A stretch of 64,000 nucleotides of DNA from JBBRVW01 sp963784645 (GTDB taxonomy: Bacteria; Actinomycetota; Actinomycetes; JACCUZ01): the NCBI GenBank assembly GCA_963784645.1, contig CAWARY010000005.1:248001-312000 (forward strand), given 5' to 3'. The position numbers and the translations under genes are program-made. Below, one piece after another: positions 34,054 to 42,729 of this stretch. The notes below the pieces were generated by a model that worked only from the letters and a program-made list of their open reading frames with translations, was not told the origin of the DNA and did no database searches. Position 1 is the stretch's first letter; the number at the start of each line of letters is the position of its first letter.

Positions 34054-35157
34054 ATGAGTGCTCAGACCGCCGGGTCCCTCACCATCGAGCTCAGCCCCTC
34101 GTCCTCGCCGCGCTCGGCAGAAGAGCGCGCGACGCTGCTGCAGGACCCCGGTTTCGGCCAGGTCTTCACCGACCACATGGTCACCGCGCGCTACTCGCCG
34201 GGTCAGGGCTGGCACGACGCGCAGCTCACCGCGTACGCGCCGCTGACGCTCGACCCCGCGACCTCTGTGCTGCACTACGGCCAGGCGATCTTCGAGGGCC
34301 TCAAGGCCTACCACCAGCCCGACGGGTCGGTCGCGCTGTTCCGGCCGGAGCAGAACGCCCGCCGCTTCCAGCGCTCCGCTCGCCGGCTGGCGATGGCCGA
34401 GGTGCCCGAGGAGCTGTTCCTCGACGCGGTGTCGGCGCTGGTGAAGGCGGACCGCGACTGGGTGCCGACCCGTGCGGGGGAGTCCCTCTACCTGCGGCCG
34501 CTGGAGTTCGCGCTCGACCCGTTCCTCGGCGTCCGGCCGTCGCGGGAGTACCAGCTGCTGCTGTTCGCCTCGCCGGCCGGCGCCTACTTCACCGGCGGCG
34601 TCCAGCCGGTCGCCGTCTGGCTGTCGACCGAGTACACCCGGGCCGCCCCGGGTGGCACCGGCGAGGCGAAGTGCGCCGGCAACTACGCCGCCTCGCTGGT
34701 CGCCCAGGCGCAGGCGGCCGAGCAGGGCTGTGACCAGGTCGTCTGGCTCGACGCGGTGGAGCACCGCTACGTCGAGGAGATGGGCGGCATGAACCTCTAC
34801 TTCGTCATGACCGACGGCCGGCTCGTCACTCCCGCCCTGACCGGCACGCTGCTGCCGGGCGTGACCCGCGACTCGATCCGCCAGCTCGGCGCGGACCTGG
34901 GCCTGGACGTCGAGGAGCGCCGCATCTCCACCGACGAGTGGGCGGCCGGCTGTGCCGACGGCAGCATCGCCGAGGTCTTCGCCTGCGGTACCGCCGCCGT
35001 GGTCACGCCGGTCGGCACGGTCAAGCACGCCGACGGGAGCTTCGAGGTCGCCGACGGCCAGCCCGGACCCGTGACGTTGAAGGTGCGCGAGGCCCTCCTG
35101 GGCATCCAGCACGGCACCGCCCCGGACCCGCACGGCTGGATGCGTCCGGTCGCCTGA
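34054..35157 (+). CDS. ilvE: Branched-chain amino acid aminotransferase
   Basis: IlvE (367 aa) moves the amino group from glutamate to the keto acids of Val, Leu and Ile. It is a fold-IV PLP enzyme: LHYGQAIFEGLKAY near residue 71, PLEFALDPFLGVRPSREY, the PLP lysine in GEAKCAGNYAASL (about K206), and EEMGGMNLYFV and CGTAAVVTPVG near the end. It is 91 bases after leuB and has its own leaderless promoter. Confidence 0.96.
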   Translation: MSAQTAGSLTIELSPSSSPRSAEERATLLQDPGFGQVFTDHMVTARYSPGQGWHDAQLTAYAPLTLDPATSVLHYGQAIFEGLKAYHQPDGSVALFRPEQNARRFQRSARRLAMAEVPEELFLDAVSALVKADRDWVPTRAGESLYLRPLEFALDPFLGVRPSREYQLLLFASPAGAYFTGGVQPVAVWLSTEYTRAAPGGTGEAKCAGNYAASLVAQAQAAEQGCDQVVWLDAVEHRYVEEMGGMNLYFVMTDGRLVTPALTGTLLPGVTRDSIRQLGADLGLDVEERRISTDEWAAGCADGSIAEVFACGTAAVVTPVGTVKHADGSFEVADGQPGPVTLKVREALLGIQHGTAPDPHGWMRPVA

Positions 35158-35288
35158 CCTTCCCCGGGGTCACCTGCTCGCTCGGCCGAGCTCGATTTGC
35201 CAGGTTTGCCCTCTCCCGGGAGGGTGAAAGGACACCCCTGGCACCGGGCACCCTCCGGCCGGTGCCGCCGAGGAGAGGACCCCCCCGA

Positions 35289-35717
35289 ATGACCTCGCCC
35301 GACACCAGCTCGCCCGACACCGGCGTGCCCGACGGCCTGCAGACCGAGGCCGTGATCGCCGCCGGCATGGCGGCCGGCGACACCGAGTCGGTCATGCGTG
35401 CCGTCGCTGCGGCCGAGATGGTCGTGCCGCAGGCGCCCAGCGCCGACCCCGACGGTGTCCCGGACGGCTCGATCTCGCTGCCCGTCATCGAGCAGGACGG
35501 CACGTCGTACGTCCCGGTCTTCACCTCCGAGACCACGATGGCCGCCGCTGCCCCCGACATCGAGGACGCCGTGTCGGTCAACGCCGCCGAGCTCGCCGAG
35601 AACTGGCCCAGCGACGACCTCTGGCTCGCGATCAACCCCGGCACCGACGACGGCCTCACGCTGCCGCCGGATGCCGTGCGCTCCCTGCCGACCTACGTCG
35701 ACGGCCCGGCCGTCTGA
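35289..35717 (+). CDS. SseB-family protein
   Basis: This 142-aa acidic protein matches the SseB N-terminal domain family: LPVIEQDGTSYVPVFTSETTM, then VNAAELAENWPSDDLWLAINPGTDDGLTLPPDAV. The family is widespread in actinobacteria without a settled function. The ATG follows GAGGAGAGG, after a hairpin (GGCACCGG/CCGGTGCC, 35240-35266) in the untranslated leader. The gene stands between ilvE and cimA but has no known link to their pathway. Confidence 0.8.
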   Translation: MTSPDTSSPDTGVPDGLQTEAVIAAGMAAGDTESVMRAVAAAEMVVPQAPSADPDGVPDGSISLPVIEQDGTSYVPVFTSETTMAAAAPDIEDAVSVNAAELAENWPSDDLWLAINPGTDDGLTLPPDAVRSLPTYVDGPAV

Positions 35718-35721
35718 CCGG

Positions 35722-35768
35722 AGTGGACCGGCTCCGCCCGGCGTGTTGCCGGGTCCGGCCGGTCCACT
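35722..35768. terminator. Hairpin after the SseB-like gene
   Basis: AGTGGACCGG and CCGGTCCACT are perfect 10-bp arms; an inner CCCGGC/GCCGGG stem with a GTGTT loop completes it. It begins 4 bases after the stop. No U-run follows. Confidence 0.6.
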
Positions 35769-35844
35769 TCGACCTCGGTACCAGGCCCGGATGCTGAGAC
35801 GGCGGTATCGGTGGGCGGGCAACCTGGGGCACCCTTGCGTTGTC

Positions 35845-35874
35845 ATGCGTACGACCCTCTGCATTACGAGCTGA
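35845..35874 (+). CDS. Candidate cimA leader peptide MRTTLCITS
   Basis: A 9-codon frame upstream of a U-run terminator reads Met-Arg-Thr-Thr-Leu-Cys-Ile-Thr-Ser. Its ATT (Ile) codon is rare in this genome, and threonine and isoleucine are the precursor and end product around citramalate. No good -10 box sits before it, so this is much weaker than the ilvB leader. Confidence 0.35.
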   Translation: MRTTLCITS

Positions 35875-35916
35875 GCGCGCCCGCCGGCGCTGCGAACCCG
35901 CACCCGGCCGACGCGC

Positions 35917-35946
35917 AGACCTCCCGCGACCGCGGGGGGTCTTTTT
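35917..35946 (+). terminator. Terminator/attenuator before cimA
   Basis: AGACCTCCCGC (35917-35927) pairs with GCGGGGGGTCT (35932-35942) through 11 bp with one G-U pair and a GACC loop, followed by five T. It ends only 34 bases before the cimA ATG, too close to be a simple terminator of the SseB-like gene 200 bases upstream, so conditional read-through into cimA is likely. Confidence 0.7.
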
Positions 35947-35979
35947 GCGCGGGGGGTCATTTTGTGTGTGGGAGACCTG

Positions 35980-37623
35980 ATGAGCAACGCCACCCGGAGC
36001 ACGCCGGCCGACGCCGTGGAGCGGATGGATGACGCGTTCCACGTCTACGACACGACGCTGCGCGACGGCGCCCAGCAGGAGGGCCTCGCGTTCTCCGTCG
36101 AGGACAAGCTGGCTGTCGCCGCGCACCTGGACGGTCTCGGCGTGGGGTTCATCGAGGGGGGCTGGCCCGGCGCCAGCCCCAAGGACACGGAGTTCTTCCG
36201 GCGGGCTGCGACCGAGCTCGACCTGAAGCATGCGCAGCTCGCCGCGTTCGGCGCGACCCGCCGACCCGGTGCGAAGGCCGCCGACGACCCCCTGGTGGCC
36301 GCCCTGCGTGACTCCGGTGCCGGTGTGGTGACGCTGGTGGCCAAGAGCCACGCCCGCCACGTCGAGCTGGCCCTGCGCACGACCCTCGAGGAGAACCTCG
36401 CGATGGTCCGCGACTCGGTGACCCACCTGCGTGAGTCGGGGAAGCGGGTCTTCCTCGACGCGGAGCACTTCTTCGACGGGTACGCCGCCGACCGGGCGTA
36501 CGCGCTGGAGGTGCTGCGCGTCGCGGCGGAAGCCGGCGCCGACGTCGCAGTGCTCTGCGACACCAACGGTGGCCGGCTGCCCGACGAGGTGGCCGACGTC
36601 GTGCACGCCGTGCGGGAGGCGACGAGTGCCCGGCTCGGCATCCACTGCCACAACGACGCAGGGTGCGCTGTGGCCAACTCGCTGGCAGCCGTCGACGCCG
36701 GCGCCACGCACGTGCAAGGCACGCTCAACGGCTACGGCGAACGCACCGGCAACGCCGACATCCTCACCGTCGTGGCCAACCTCGAGCTCAAGCGCTCGCG
36801 CCAGGTGCTACCGGAGGGCCGGCTGCGCGAGGCGACCCGCATCACCCACGCGGTGTCCGAGCTGGCGAACGTCCCGCCGTACAGCCGCCAGCCGTACGTC
36901 GGGGCGTCGGCGTTCGCGCACAAGGCCGGTCTGCACGCCAGTGCGGTCCGCGTGGACCCGATGCTCTACCAGCACGAGGACCCGTCGGCGGTCGGCAACG
37001 ACATGCGGATGCTCGTGTCCGACATGGCCGGCCGCGCCAGCATCGAGCTCAAGGGCCGCGAGCTCGGCTACGACCTCTCCGGCAGCACCGACGTGCTCGC
37101 CCGGGTCACCGCGAAGGTCAAGGACCTCGAGGCGAAGGGCTACACGTTCGAGGCAGCCGACGCGTCCTTCGAGCTGTTGCTCCGCGCAGAGGTCGAGGGC
37201 GCCGCCCCGGACTTCTTCCGGGTCGAGTCGTGGCGGGTCATCGTCGACGCGCACACCGACGCGCACACCGAGGGCAGCTCGGCGACCGCCGAGGCGACGG
37301 TGAAGGTCTGGGCCGGCGGCGAGCGGGTCGTCGCGGTCGGCGAGGGCAACGGCCCGGTCAACGCCCTCGACCACGCGCTGCGGTCGGCGCTCGCACCGGC
37401 CTATCCCGAGCTGGCCAAGCTGGAGCTCATCGACTACCGGGTCCGCATCGTCGACGCCGCGCACGGCACCGACGCCGTCACCCGGGTGCTGGTCGAGACC
37501 TCCGACGGCGAGACCTCCTGGGAGACCGTCGGGGTCCACGCCAACATCATCGAGGCGTCCTGGGACGCGCTGCTCGACAGCGTCACCTACGGCCTGCTCC
37601 GCCACCGGGGCGACGTGTCCTGA
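35980..37623 (+). CDS. cimA: Citramalate synthase
   Basis: CimA (547 aa) joins acetyl-CoA and pyruvate into citramalate, an alternative entrance to isoleucine. The TIM-barrel start VYDTTLRDGAQQEGLAFSVEDKL, FIEGGWPGASPKD, DTNGGRLPDEV, HCHNDAGCAVANSL and GTLNGYGERTGNADI are CimA-type rather than IPMS-type. The C-terminal allosteric (LeuA dimer) domain covers roughly residues 400-547. ATG at 35980 follows GGGAGA; a GTG at 35962 is open but less well placed. LeuC, LeuD and LeuB from this window can carry the product forward. Confidence 0.94.
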   Translation: MSNATRSTPADAVERMDDAFHVYDTTLRDGAQQEGLAFSVEDKLAVAAHLDGLGVGFIEGGWPGASPKDTEFFRRAATELDLKHAQLAAFGATRRPGAKAADDPLVAALRDSGAGVVTLVAKSHARHVELALRTTLEENLAMVRDSVTHLRESGKRVFLDAEHFFDGYAADRAYALEVLRVAAEAGADVAVLCDTNGGRLPDEVADVVHAVREATSARLGIHCHNDAGCAVANSLAAVDAGATHVQGTLNGYGERTGNADILTVVANLELKRSRQVLPEGRLREATRITHAVSELANVPPYSRQPYVGASAFAHKAGLHASAVRVDPMLYQHEDPSAVGNDMRMLVSDMAGRASIELKGRELGYDLSGSTDVLARVTAKVKDLEAKGYTFEAADASFELLLRAEVEGAAPDFFRVESWRVIVDAHTDAHTEGSSATAEATVKVWAGGERVVAVGEGNGPVNALDHALRSALAPAYPELAKLELIDYRVRIVDAAHGTDAVTRVLVETSDGETSWETVGVHANIIEASWDALLDSVTYGLLRHRGDVS

Positions 37624-37636
37624 GCCTGCGGACCGG

Positions 37637-38329
37637 TCACGCCTGCCAGTCGAGCCAGGTCTCGCCGGCCATCATCATCGCGAACCACAGCCCGGCGGAC
37701 GCGACCGGCACGGCGAGCACCCACCAGCTGCGACGGCGCGCCAGGAGCACGGCGATGCCGACCAGGACGGCGTACAGGGCGTAGGCGCCGAAGAGGTCGG
37801 GGGCCGGGGCGACCAGCCCGGTGAGGAGGTAGACGATGCCCACCGGCACCATCAGCAGCAGGGCCGTGACGGTCACCACCGTCTGAGCTGTGCGGGTGCT
37901 CCGGCTCCCCGGCGGCGGGGCCGGGGCCGGCCCGGGCGGGACGAGCGCGAGGGCGAGGGCGAGCACGAGTGGGATCGCTGTGACCAGCCGCGGCGGCGCG
38001 ACGTAGCGGTCGAGCAGCACGAGCTCCAGGCCCAGCACGAGCCCGAGGGGGAGGGCGGCGGCTCGCGGCGACCGGAACGCGAGGGCGGCCGCGGCGACCG
38101 CGAGCAGAGCAGCGGAGCCCGCGAGCAGGGTTCCCGGCACCGACGGGTCACCGCCCGCGAGCCCGTCACCGACCGCGGTCCGGAACGCCCGGGCGGCGAG
38201 GACGGCGGCGGCCAGGACCGAGAACGCAGCCTGGGCGAGGACGAACCAGGTCCGGGGATGCGAGGCGTCGCGGGTACTGCTCGGGCGGGTCACCTCCGAA
38301 GCGTGCACCGCAGCCGCCGGCGCCGCCAT
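37637..38329 (-). CDS. Polytopic membrane protein of unknown function
   Basis: The 230-aa product has about six hydrophobic helices (for example WFVLAQAAFSVLAAAVLAA, GTLLAGSAALLAVAAAALAF, IPLVLALALALVPP, LLLMVPVGIVYLLTGLV, YALYAVLVGIAVLLA). I see no domain name. It is convergent with cimA and divergent from the FAH gene. ATG at 38329 is one of several possible starts; nearby GTG codons would shorten it. Confidence 0.6.
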   Translation of the reverse strand: MAAPAAAVHASEVTRPSSTRDASHPRTWFVLAQAAFSVLAAAVLAARAFRTAVGDGLAGGDPSVPGTLLAGSAALLAVAAAALAFRSPRAAALPLGLVLGLELVLLDRYVAPPRLVTAIPLVLALALALVPPGPAPAPPPGSRSTRTAQTVVTVTALLLMVPVGIVYLLTGLVAPAPDLFGAYALYAVLVGIAVLLARRRSWWVLAVPVASAGLWFAMMMAGETWLDWQA

Positions 38330-38364
38330 GAGCACGCGGGCTCAGGCGGCGGTGCACGCACAAG

Positions 38365-38370
38365 TAGCCT
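38365..38370 (+). promoter_or_regulatory. Leaderless -10 box (TAGCCT)
   Basis: TAGCCT ends 6 nt before the GTG at 38377, consistent with a leaderless start. No ribosome site precedes the GTG. Confidence 0.45.
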
Positions 38371-38376
38371 CGGCGG

Positions 38377-39177
38377 GTGCGCATCGCGAGGTTCACCACA
38401 GGAGACGGAGCGGCGTTCGGCGTCGTCGAGGGCGACGTGGACGGCAGCGGCGGCGACGCGCTGACCATCCGGCGGATCGACGGGCACCCGTTCGCGCCGT
38501 TCCAGCTGGCCGGCGACCCGGTGCCGCTGTCCGACGTCCGGCTGCTCGCCCCCGTGCTGCCGAGCAAGGTCGTGGCCGTGGGCCGCAACTACGCCGACCA
38601 CGCCAGGGAGATGGGCGGGACGGCCGACCCGTCGTCCGAGCCGCCGGTGGTGTTCCTCAAGCCGTCGACCTCGGTGATCGGGCCCAACGAGGCCGTGCAG
38701 TACCCCGTGGGTGTGTCCGAGGAGGTCTCGTACGAGGGTGAGCTGGCCGTCGTGATCGCCCGGCTGTGCCGGGAGGTCCCCGCCGAGCGGGTGCGCGACG
38801 TCGTGCTGGGGTTCACCTGTGCCAACGACGTGACCGCCCGCGACCTCCAGCGCACCGAGCAGCAGTGGGGCCGGGCCAAGGGCTTCGACACCTTCTGCCC
38901 GCTCGGCCCCTGGGTGACCACCGACCTCGACCCGTCCGACCTGGCCCTCACGACGACCGTCAACGGCGACCTCAAGCAGTCCGGCCGGACGGCGCAGATG
39001 GTGCGCAGCGTCGACGAGCTCGTGTCGCACATCAGCATGGCGATGACCCTGCTGCCCGGGGACGTGATCCTCACCGGCACGCCGGCAGGGGTCGGCCCGC
39101 TGGCCGTCGGCGACGAGGTGAGCGTCTCGATCGAGCAGGTCGGCACGCTGACCAACCGGGTGGTGGCCCGTGGCTGA
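38377..39177 (+). CDS. Fumarylacetoacetate hydrolase family protein
   Basis: This 266-aa enzyme is a C-C or C-O bond hydrolase/decarboxylase. It has the FAH core: VVAVGRNYADHAREMG, VVFLKPSTSVIGPNEAVQYP, the metal ligands in VSYEGELAVVIAR, FTCANDVTARDLQ, AKGFDTFCPLGPW and LTGTPAGVGPLAVGD. The substrate is unknown (acylpyruvate or a similar acid is typical). Its stop overlaps the gltX start by 8 bases, a common actinobacterial arrangement. Confidence 0.88.
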   Translation: MRIARFTTGDGAAFGVVEGDVDGSGGDALTIRRIDGHPFAPFQLAGDPVPLSDVRLLAPVLPSKVVAVGRNYADHAREMGGTADPSSEPPVVFLKPSTSVIGPNEAVQYPVGVSEEVSYEGELAVVIARLCREVPAERVRDVVLGFTCANDVTARDLQRTEQQWGRAKGFDTFCPLGPWVTTDLDPSDLALTTTVNGDLKQSGRTAQMVRSVDELVSHISMAMTLLPGDVILTGTPAGVGPLAVGDEVSVSIEQVGTLTNRVVARG

Positions 39178-40663
39178 CGACAGGTCGCCCTCGACCGGAC
39201 CGGTGCGGGTGCGGGTCGCGCCGTCGCCCACCGGTGACCCGCACGTCGGCACCGCCTACATGTCACTGTTCAACCTGGCGTTCGCGCGGCAGCAGGGTGG
39301 CCAGTTCCTGCTGCGCATCGAGGACACCGACCGCGCGCGCTACGTCGAGTCCAGCGAGCAGCAGATCTTCGACACCCTGCGCTGGCTCGGGCTCGACTGG
39401 GACGAAGGCCCGGACAAGGGTGGTCCCTACGCGCCGTACCGCCAGAGCGAGCGGTCCTCTACCTACACGCAGCACGTCGACCGGCTGCTCGCGGACGGGC
39501 ACGCGTACCACTGCTGGTGCTCGACCGAGCGGCTCGCGCAGATGCGCGAGGAGCAGCAGAAGGCCAAGCTGCCCACCGGCTACGACCGGCTGTGCGTCGG
39601 GAAGACGCGCGACGATCGGGCGCAGCTCGACGGGTTCAGCGACCTGCCGGTGGTGCGGATGCTGGTCCCCGACGACGCCCCGCTCGTCTTCGACGACGTC
39701 ATCCGGGGCGAGGTGAAGGCTCCCCGCCCCGACGACCAGGTCATCGTCAAGGCCGACGGGTTCCCGACGTACCACCTCGCGAACGTGGTCGACGACCACG
39801 AGATGGGCATCACCCACGTCGTGCGCGGCGAGGAATGGATCTCCTCGACGCCCAAGCACGTGCTGCTGTACGACTGGCTGGGCTGGGAGCGGCCGAAGTT
39901 CGCGCACATGCCGCTGCTGCGCAACACCGACAAGTCGAAGATCTCCAAGCGGAAGAACCCAGCGGCGCGGCTGCTGTGGTTCCAGGAGCAGGGCTACCTG
40001 CCCGAGGCGCTGCGCAACTTCCTGGCGCTGATGGGGTACTCGCAGCCCGACGGCGAGGAGATCTTCTCCTTCGACGACATGGTGCGTGACTTCGACTGGG
40101 GCCGGGTCAACACGGTCGGTCCGGTGTTCGACCTCGACAAGCTCAGCTGGCTCAACGGGCACTACGTGCGCGAGCTGTCGGTGCCGGACCTCGCCGCCCG
40201 GATCACCGATCACCTCGTCCGGGCCGGCCAGCTGCCGCCCGAGCCGACCGCGGAGCAGCGGGCGCTGATCGAGGCGGCCACGCCGCTGGTCAACGAGCGG
40301 ATGCAGGTGCTCTCGGAGGCCGAGTCGATGCTCGGCTTCCTGCTCGTGGCCGACACCGAGTTCCGCGTCGACCAGGACGACGCCGCCAAGGTGCTCGGCC
40401 CGGACGCCCGGCCGGTGCTCGAGGCGTCGATCGCGGCACTGACGGCGCTGGACTGGTGGACCCACGAGGACATCGAGGCCGCGCTGCGCACCGCGTTGCT
40501 CGCGGACGGGCTCGGGCTCAAGCCCAAGGTGGCGTTCGGCCCGGTGCGGGTGGCGGTCACGGGCCGCCGGGTGTCGCCGCCGCTGTTCGAGTCCCTCGAG
40601 CTGCTGGGCCGCGAGCGGTCGCTGGGGCGGCTGCGCGCCGCCCTCGCGACCAGCGACGAGTAG
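39170..40663 (+). CDS. gltX: Glutamyl-tRNA synthetase
   Basis: GltX (497 aa) charges tRNA-Glu, and in organisms using GatCAB also tRNA-Gln. Class I motifs are present: RVAPSPTGDPHVGTAY (HIGH box) and SKISKRKNPAARLLW (KMSKS box). The GTG start overlaps the FAH gene. tRNA-Gln and tRNA-Glu lie 1.7-1.9 kb downstream, and gatCAB is also in this window, so the full indirect Gln-tRNA route is represented. Confidence 0.96.
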   Translation: MADDRSPSTGPVRVRVAPSPTGDPHVGTAYMSLFNLAFARQQGGQFLLRIEDTDRARYVESSEQQIFDTLRWLGLDWDEGPDKGGPYAPYRQSERSSTYTQHVDRLLADGHAYHCWCSTERLAQMREEQQKAKLPTGYDRLCVGKTRDDRAQLDGFSDLPVVRMLVPDDAPLVFDDVIRGEVKAPRPDDQVIVKADGFPTYHLANVVDDHEMGITHVVRGEEWISSTPKHVLLYDWLGWERPKFAHMPLLRNTDKSKISKRKNPAARLLWFQEQGYLPEALRNFLALMGYSQPDGEEIFSFDDMVRDFDWGRVNTVGPVFDLDKLSWLNGHYVRELSVPDLAARITDHLVRAGQLPPEPTAEQRALIEAATPLVNERMQVLSEAESMLGFLLVADTEFRVDQDDAAKVLGPDARPVLEASIAALTALDWWTHEDIEAALRTALLADGLGLKPKVAFGPVRVAVTGRRVSPPLFESLELLGRERSLGRLRAALATSDE

Positions 40664-40676
40664 GCCGGGGACGCAG

Positions 40677-41357
40677 GTGGTCCGCGGGGTGCTCTTCGAC
40701 GTCGACGACACCCTCGTCGACCATGCCGGCGCGGGACGCGCGGCGATCGTCGAGCAGTTGCGCGAGCTGGGGCTGCCGCACCGTCCCGAGGACGCCGACC
40801 GCTGGCGGGCCCTGGAGGAGCGGCACTTCGCCCGGTTCCTCGCGGGTGAGCTCGGCTTCCAGCAGCAGCGCCGGGAGCGGGTCCGCGACATGGTCGACGA
40901 CCGGGATCTCGAGGACCAGGCGGCCGATGCCTGGTTCGCGGCGTACAACGAGCGGTTCGAGGCGGGCTGGGCCTGCTTCGACGACGTGCTGGCCGCCCTG
41001 GCGGCGCTGGACGAGCGTGGTCTGCCGGTCGGCATCGTCACCAACCTCGACGCAGCCCGGCAGCGCCGCAAGCTGGAGCGGGTCGGCCTCGGCGGCCGCT
41101 TCGACGTGCTCGTGGGCTTGGACTCGCTCGGCGTCGGCAAGCCCGACGCCACGGTCTTCCGGCACGCCTGCGAGCTGCTCGGAACCGAGCCCGCTGAGAC
41201 CGCGTTCGTGGGGGACCGGCTCGACCACGACGCCATCGGTGCCCGCGACGCAGGGCTGCTCGCCGTGTGGCTGGACCGCGCCGGTCCGTCCGTCGACGTG
41301 CCGTCGGGGGTCGTCCGGGTGCGGTCGCTGGCCCAGCTCGCGGAGGTGCTCGCATGA
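40677..41357 (+). CDS. HAD-family hydrolase
   Basis: This 226-aa phosphatase has the HAD motif I VLFDVDDTLVDH, motif II VTNLD, the KPD lysine of motif III (VGKPDATVFRHA), and motif IV VGDRLDHDAIGARDAG. The cap is a helical C1 type between residues 15 and 90. The substrate is unknown. It follows gltX by 13 bases and overlaps the CPBP gene, so the three likely share a transcript. Confidence 0.88.
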   Translation: MVRGVLFDVDDTLVDHAGAGRAAIVEQLRELGLPHRPEDADRWRALEERHFARFLAGELGFQQQRRERVRDMVDDRDLEDQAADAWFAAYNERFEAGWACFDDVLAALAALDERGLPVGIVTNLDAARQRRKLERVGLGGRFDVLVGLDSLGVGKPDATVFRHACELLGTEPAETAFVGDRLDHDAIGARDAGLLAVWLDRAGPSVDVPSGVVRVRSLAQLAEVLA

Positions 41358-42388
41358 GCGTGCCGGAGCCGGCGTACGGCCATGCCTGGCCGGTCACGGC
41401 CGACGCGAACGCGGGCGCCGACCCGCACCCGCGGCTGCTCCGCACCCCGCGCGCCCGGTGGTGGCGGCCGGTCCTGGGACTGCTGCTCGCGACCGGGGTG
41501 GTGGTCGTGGTCTCGGTGGTCGTCGTCCTCGTCGCCACCCTGCTGGTCGGGTCCGGACCGGTCGACCAGCGCACGGGGGACGCGCTCGACCCGGGGACCT
41601 GGCAGGGCCTGCTCGCGAACAACCTGGTGATCGTCACGATCGTGCCGGCTGCGGTGCTCGCCGTCCTTCTCGTGCACCGGGAGCGGGTCGGCTGGCTCGC
41701 CTCGGTGACGGGCCGGCCGCGCTGGGGTCTGCTGCTGCGGTTCTTCGCGCTGGCCGTGCTGGTGGTGCTCGCGAGCTACGGGCTGTCGTACCTGCTCCCG
41801 ACCTCGACGTCGCTCGACGGCACCCCGCCGTCCACCCGCGCGCTGCTCGCCACCCTGGCCGTGATCCTGCTCACCACCCCGCTGCAGTCGATGGCCGAGG
41901 AGGTCGGTTTCCGCGGCTACGTCACGCAGGCGGTCGCCTCCTGGGCGGCACGCCCCGCAGTCGGCATCGGCGTCGGCATCGTGGTGAGCGCCACGCTCTT
42001 CGCGCTGGCGCACGGCGCGCAGGACCCGTGGCTGTTCGGCGACCGGTTCGCCTTCGGGCTCACGGCCTCCTGGCTGGCCTGGCGCACGGGCGGTCTCGAG
42101 GCGCCGGTGGCCCTGCATGCGGCGAACAACCTGCTCAGCCTGGCCGCCGGGGCGTTCTCGGGAACGTTGTCCGACTCGTTGTCGCTGTCCACGCTGGAGT
42201 GGCAGTTCGCGGCGCTGGATGTCGTGTCCGTGGTGGCCTTCGCGGTGTGCGTCGACCGGCTGGCGCGGCGCTGGCAGCCGGCTCGGCTGCGGGTTTTGTC
42301 CCCCGCGCCACGGGTCGGCTATCCTGACCGACGCCCGTCCAGCCCGCCGCCAGCGGGAGACGACGCAAGCCCTTGGGGTATGGGGTAA
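41354..42388 (+). CDS. CPBP-family intramembrane metalloprotease
   Basis: The 344-aa protein has about eight helices and the CPBP/Abi motifs: EEVGFRGY (EExxxR), LFALAHGAQD (FxxxH) and LHAANN. Family members process membrane proteins or serve as prenyl-protein protease or immunity proteins. ATG overlaps the HAD gene stop. The last 15 bases, including the TAA at 42386, lie inside the tRNA-Gln gene, so mature tRNA release would cut the message end. Confidence 0.88.
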   Translation: MSVPEPAYGHAWPVTADANAGADPHPRLLRTPRARWWRPVLGLLLATGVVVVVSVVVVLVATLLVGSGPVDQRTGDALDPGTWQGLLANNLVIVTIVPAAVLAVLLVHRERVGWLASVTGRPRWGLLLRFFALAVLVVLASYGLSYLLPTSTSLDGTPPSTRALLATLAVILLTTPLQSMAEEVGFRGYVTQAVASWAARPAVGIGVGIVVSATLFALAHGAQDPWLFGDRFAFGLTASWLAWRTGGLEAPVALHAANNLLSLAAGAFSGTLSDSLSLSTLEWQFAALDVVSVVAFAVCVDRLARRWQPARLRVLSPAPRVGYPDRRPSSPPPAGDDASPWGMG

Positions 42389-42445
42389 TTGGCAGCCCGA
42401 CTGATTCTGGTTCAGTTAGTCTTGGTTCGAGTCCAGGTACCCCAG
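42374..42445 (+). tRNA. tRNA-Gln (CTG anticodon)
   Basis: Acceptor stem TGGGGTA/TACCCCA, anticodon stem ACTGA/TCAGT with loop TTCTGGT (anticodon CTG), T arm with GGTTCGAGTCC, and discriminator G. CCA is not encoded. The 5' end overlaps the end of the CPBP protease gene by 15 bases. Confidence 0.95.
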
Positions 42446-42524
42446 CTCGGCAGGTCCACCGGAGCTCTCCGGTAGAGTTCCTGCTCGCGCAGGCGGCCCT
42501 TCGGGGCGGCGGCGCACGCATCGT

Positions 42525-42600
42525 GGCCCCGTTGTGTAGCGGCCTAGCACGCCGCCCTCTCAAGGCGGTAGCGCGGGTTCGAATCCCGTCGGGGCTACCA
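42525..42600 (+). tRNA. tRNA-Glu (CTC anticodon)
   Basis: Acceptor stem GGCCCCG/CGGGGCT (with a terminal G-U pair), anticodon stem CCGCC/GGCGG with loop CTCTCAA (anticodon CTC), and T arm GGGTTCGAATCCC. The mature body ends at 42597; the following CCA appears in the DNA. It lies 79 bases after tRNA-Gln, probably in one transcript. Confidence 0.95.
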
Positions 42601-42602
42601 CG

Positions 42603-42635
42603 AGAACCCCCAGGTCCAGCGGGCCTGGGGGTTCT
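42603..42635 (+). terminator. Terminator after tRNA-Glu
   Basis: AGAACCCCCAGG and CCTGGGGGTTCT form a perfect 12-bp stem around a 9-base loop, starting 2 bases after the CCA. It probably ends the gltX-to-tRNA transcription unit. Confidence 0.75.
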
Positions 42636-42695
42636 GCTGTCTCCGGCCCACGACGGGGCCCGAAGCCGGGCGGTGCGCGAGGGCCGCTCGCGGCC

Positions 42696-42701
42696 TAGCG
42701 T
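42696..42701 (+). promoter_or_regulatory. -10 box (TAGCGT) of the small gene at 42730
   Basis: TAGCGT fits TAnnnT and would give a leader of about 20 nt that carries a GAGAAGGGG ribosome site. Confidence 0.4.
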
Positions 42702-42729
42702 GGGACCGACCGACGAGAAGGGGTGCACT

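Noticed and set aside
42446..42524. Possible extra RNA gene between the two tRNAs
   Set aside because: It holds only a short CCGGAG/CTCCGG palindrome and no tRNA or ncRNA fold that I can support.
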